Source: Akkermansia muciniphila (GTDB lineage: Bacteria > Verrucomicrobiota > Verrucomicrobiia > Verrucomicrobiales > Akkermansiaceae). From it: a stretch of DNA of 15,518 nucleotides. A program made the position numbers and the translations under genes. Where the stretch lies: the NCBI GenBank assembly GCA_945870545.1, contig CAMBTF010000008.1:1-15518 (forward strand). Reading direction: 5' to 3'. Positions 15,258-15,518 of this stretch are shown here, piece after piece. The notes below the pieces were generated by a model. That model searched no databases. It was not told the DNA's origin and saw only the letters and a list, made by a program, of their open reading frames with translations. The number at the start of each line of letters is the position of its first letter. Positions within the stretch are counted from its first letter, which is position 1.

Positions 15258-15518
15258 TTAGTGACTTACATCAAGCCCCACGATCCCTGAAATCCGCTCA
15301 AAAAGGGTGGAAAACCGATCCTGCCCGAGCACGTTCTCGGCGTTTTCAAGACGATCCGGGTCGTCGTCCGGGATCTCGACCCACGACCGGCATCCGCCCA
15401 TGCGGGTGTCATAGATGAGTTCCAGCGGCGGCTTGAGCGCCGATACGCGGACGAGCGCGAGGTGAATGCTGCCCGAGGCCATGCCTTTCCCCTCCCAGTC
15501 GAAACGCTCCCGCAGGGT
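15258..15518 (-). CDS. Protein of unknown function, C-terminal part (runs off right edge)
   Basis: An open frame of 86 codons plus stop that continues beyond the window. I do not recognise the family. The visible sequence runs from TLRERFDWEGKGMASGS through HLALVRVSALKPPLELIYDT to the C-terminus GLDVSH, and looks like a folded alpha/beta protein end with several acidic stretches (IPDDDPDRLENAENV). An ATG at 15482 preceded by GGAGG with 8-nt spacing would give a self-standing 74-residue protein. I prefer the partial reading because the upstream residues look coding and the ATG would start within an apparent domain. It is co-directional with the lipoprotein gene, 170 bp upstream of it. Confidence 0.5.
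   Translation of the reverse strand, partial: TLRERFDWEGKGMASGSIHLALVRVSALKPPLELIYDTRMGGCRSWVEIPDDDPDRLENAENVLGQDRFSTLFERISGIVGLDVSH

Overview
The window looks like chromosomal DNA of a GC-rich Gram-negative bacterium, most probably a member of the Verrucomicrobiota. This rests on overall protein character, the compact GltX type, a zinc-ribbon Ser/Thr kinase, a POT transporter with a soluble insert, and the presence of both a GxxExxY element and a REP-associated transposase. The taxon is inferred, not proven. Coding density is high and no rRNA, tRNA or CRISPR array was seen.

Layout from left to right. (1) The 3' part of a dicarboxylate/amino acid:cation symporter (+) converges on a POT-family peptide transporter (-). 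The 126 bp between them are one inverted-repeat element (REPIN-like) whose two ends supply the stop codons of both genes. (2) A membrane-spanning Ser/Thr protein kinase (-) lies just upstream of the POT gene and is co-directional with it. (3) Divergent from the kinase run ruvA and gltX (+), 36 bp apart and probably co-transcribed. (4) gltX converges on a cobalamin-dependent methionine synthase locus (-), with a 26-bp hairpin between them. (5) Across a 150-bp divergent spacer lies a cardiolipin synthase (+), converging on a 3D-domain lipoprotein (-). (6) The C-terminal end of an unrecognised protein (-) runs off the right edge.

The centre of interest is metH, which carries two unrelated insertions. 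The first is a ~0.5-kb element encoding a GxxExxY (PD-(D/E)XK-like) protein flanked by 41-nt near-perfect inverted repeats. It sits exactly in the linker between the homocysteine-binding and folate-binding modules and splits metH into two ORFs. The second is a ~0.67-kb REP-flanked RAYT (HUH/Y1 transposase) inserted in frame near the start of the activation domain. The 3' metH ORF therefore encodes a chimera: folate module, B12 module, then an activation domain holding a complete transposase domain. Both insertions preserve the overall frame (start to stop is 5010 nt, a multiple of 3), and all catalytic and ligand motifs of MetH that I could check are present. Removing 504 nt at the first site rejoins the frame. 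The gene therefore looks either very recently hit or tolerated and possibly functional in pieces. REP cores at the transposase ends resemble those in the REPIN between the first two genes, which suggests one RAYT/REPIN family active in this genome.
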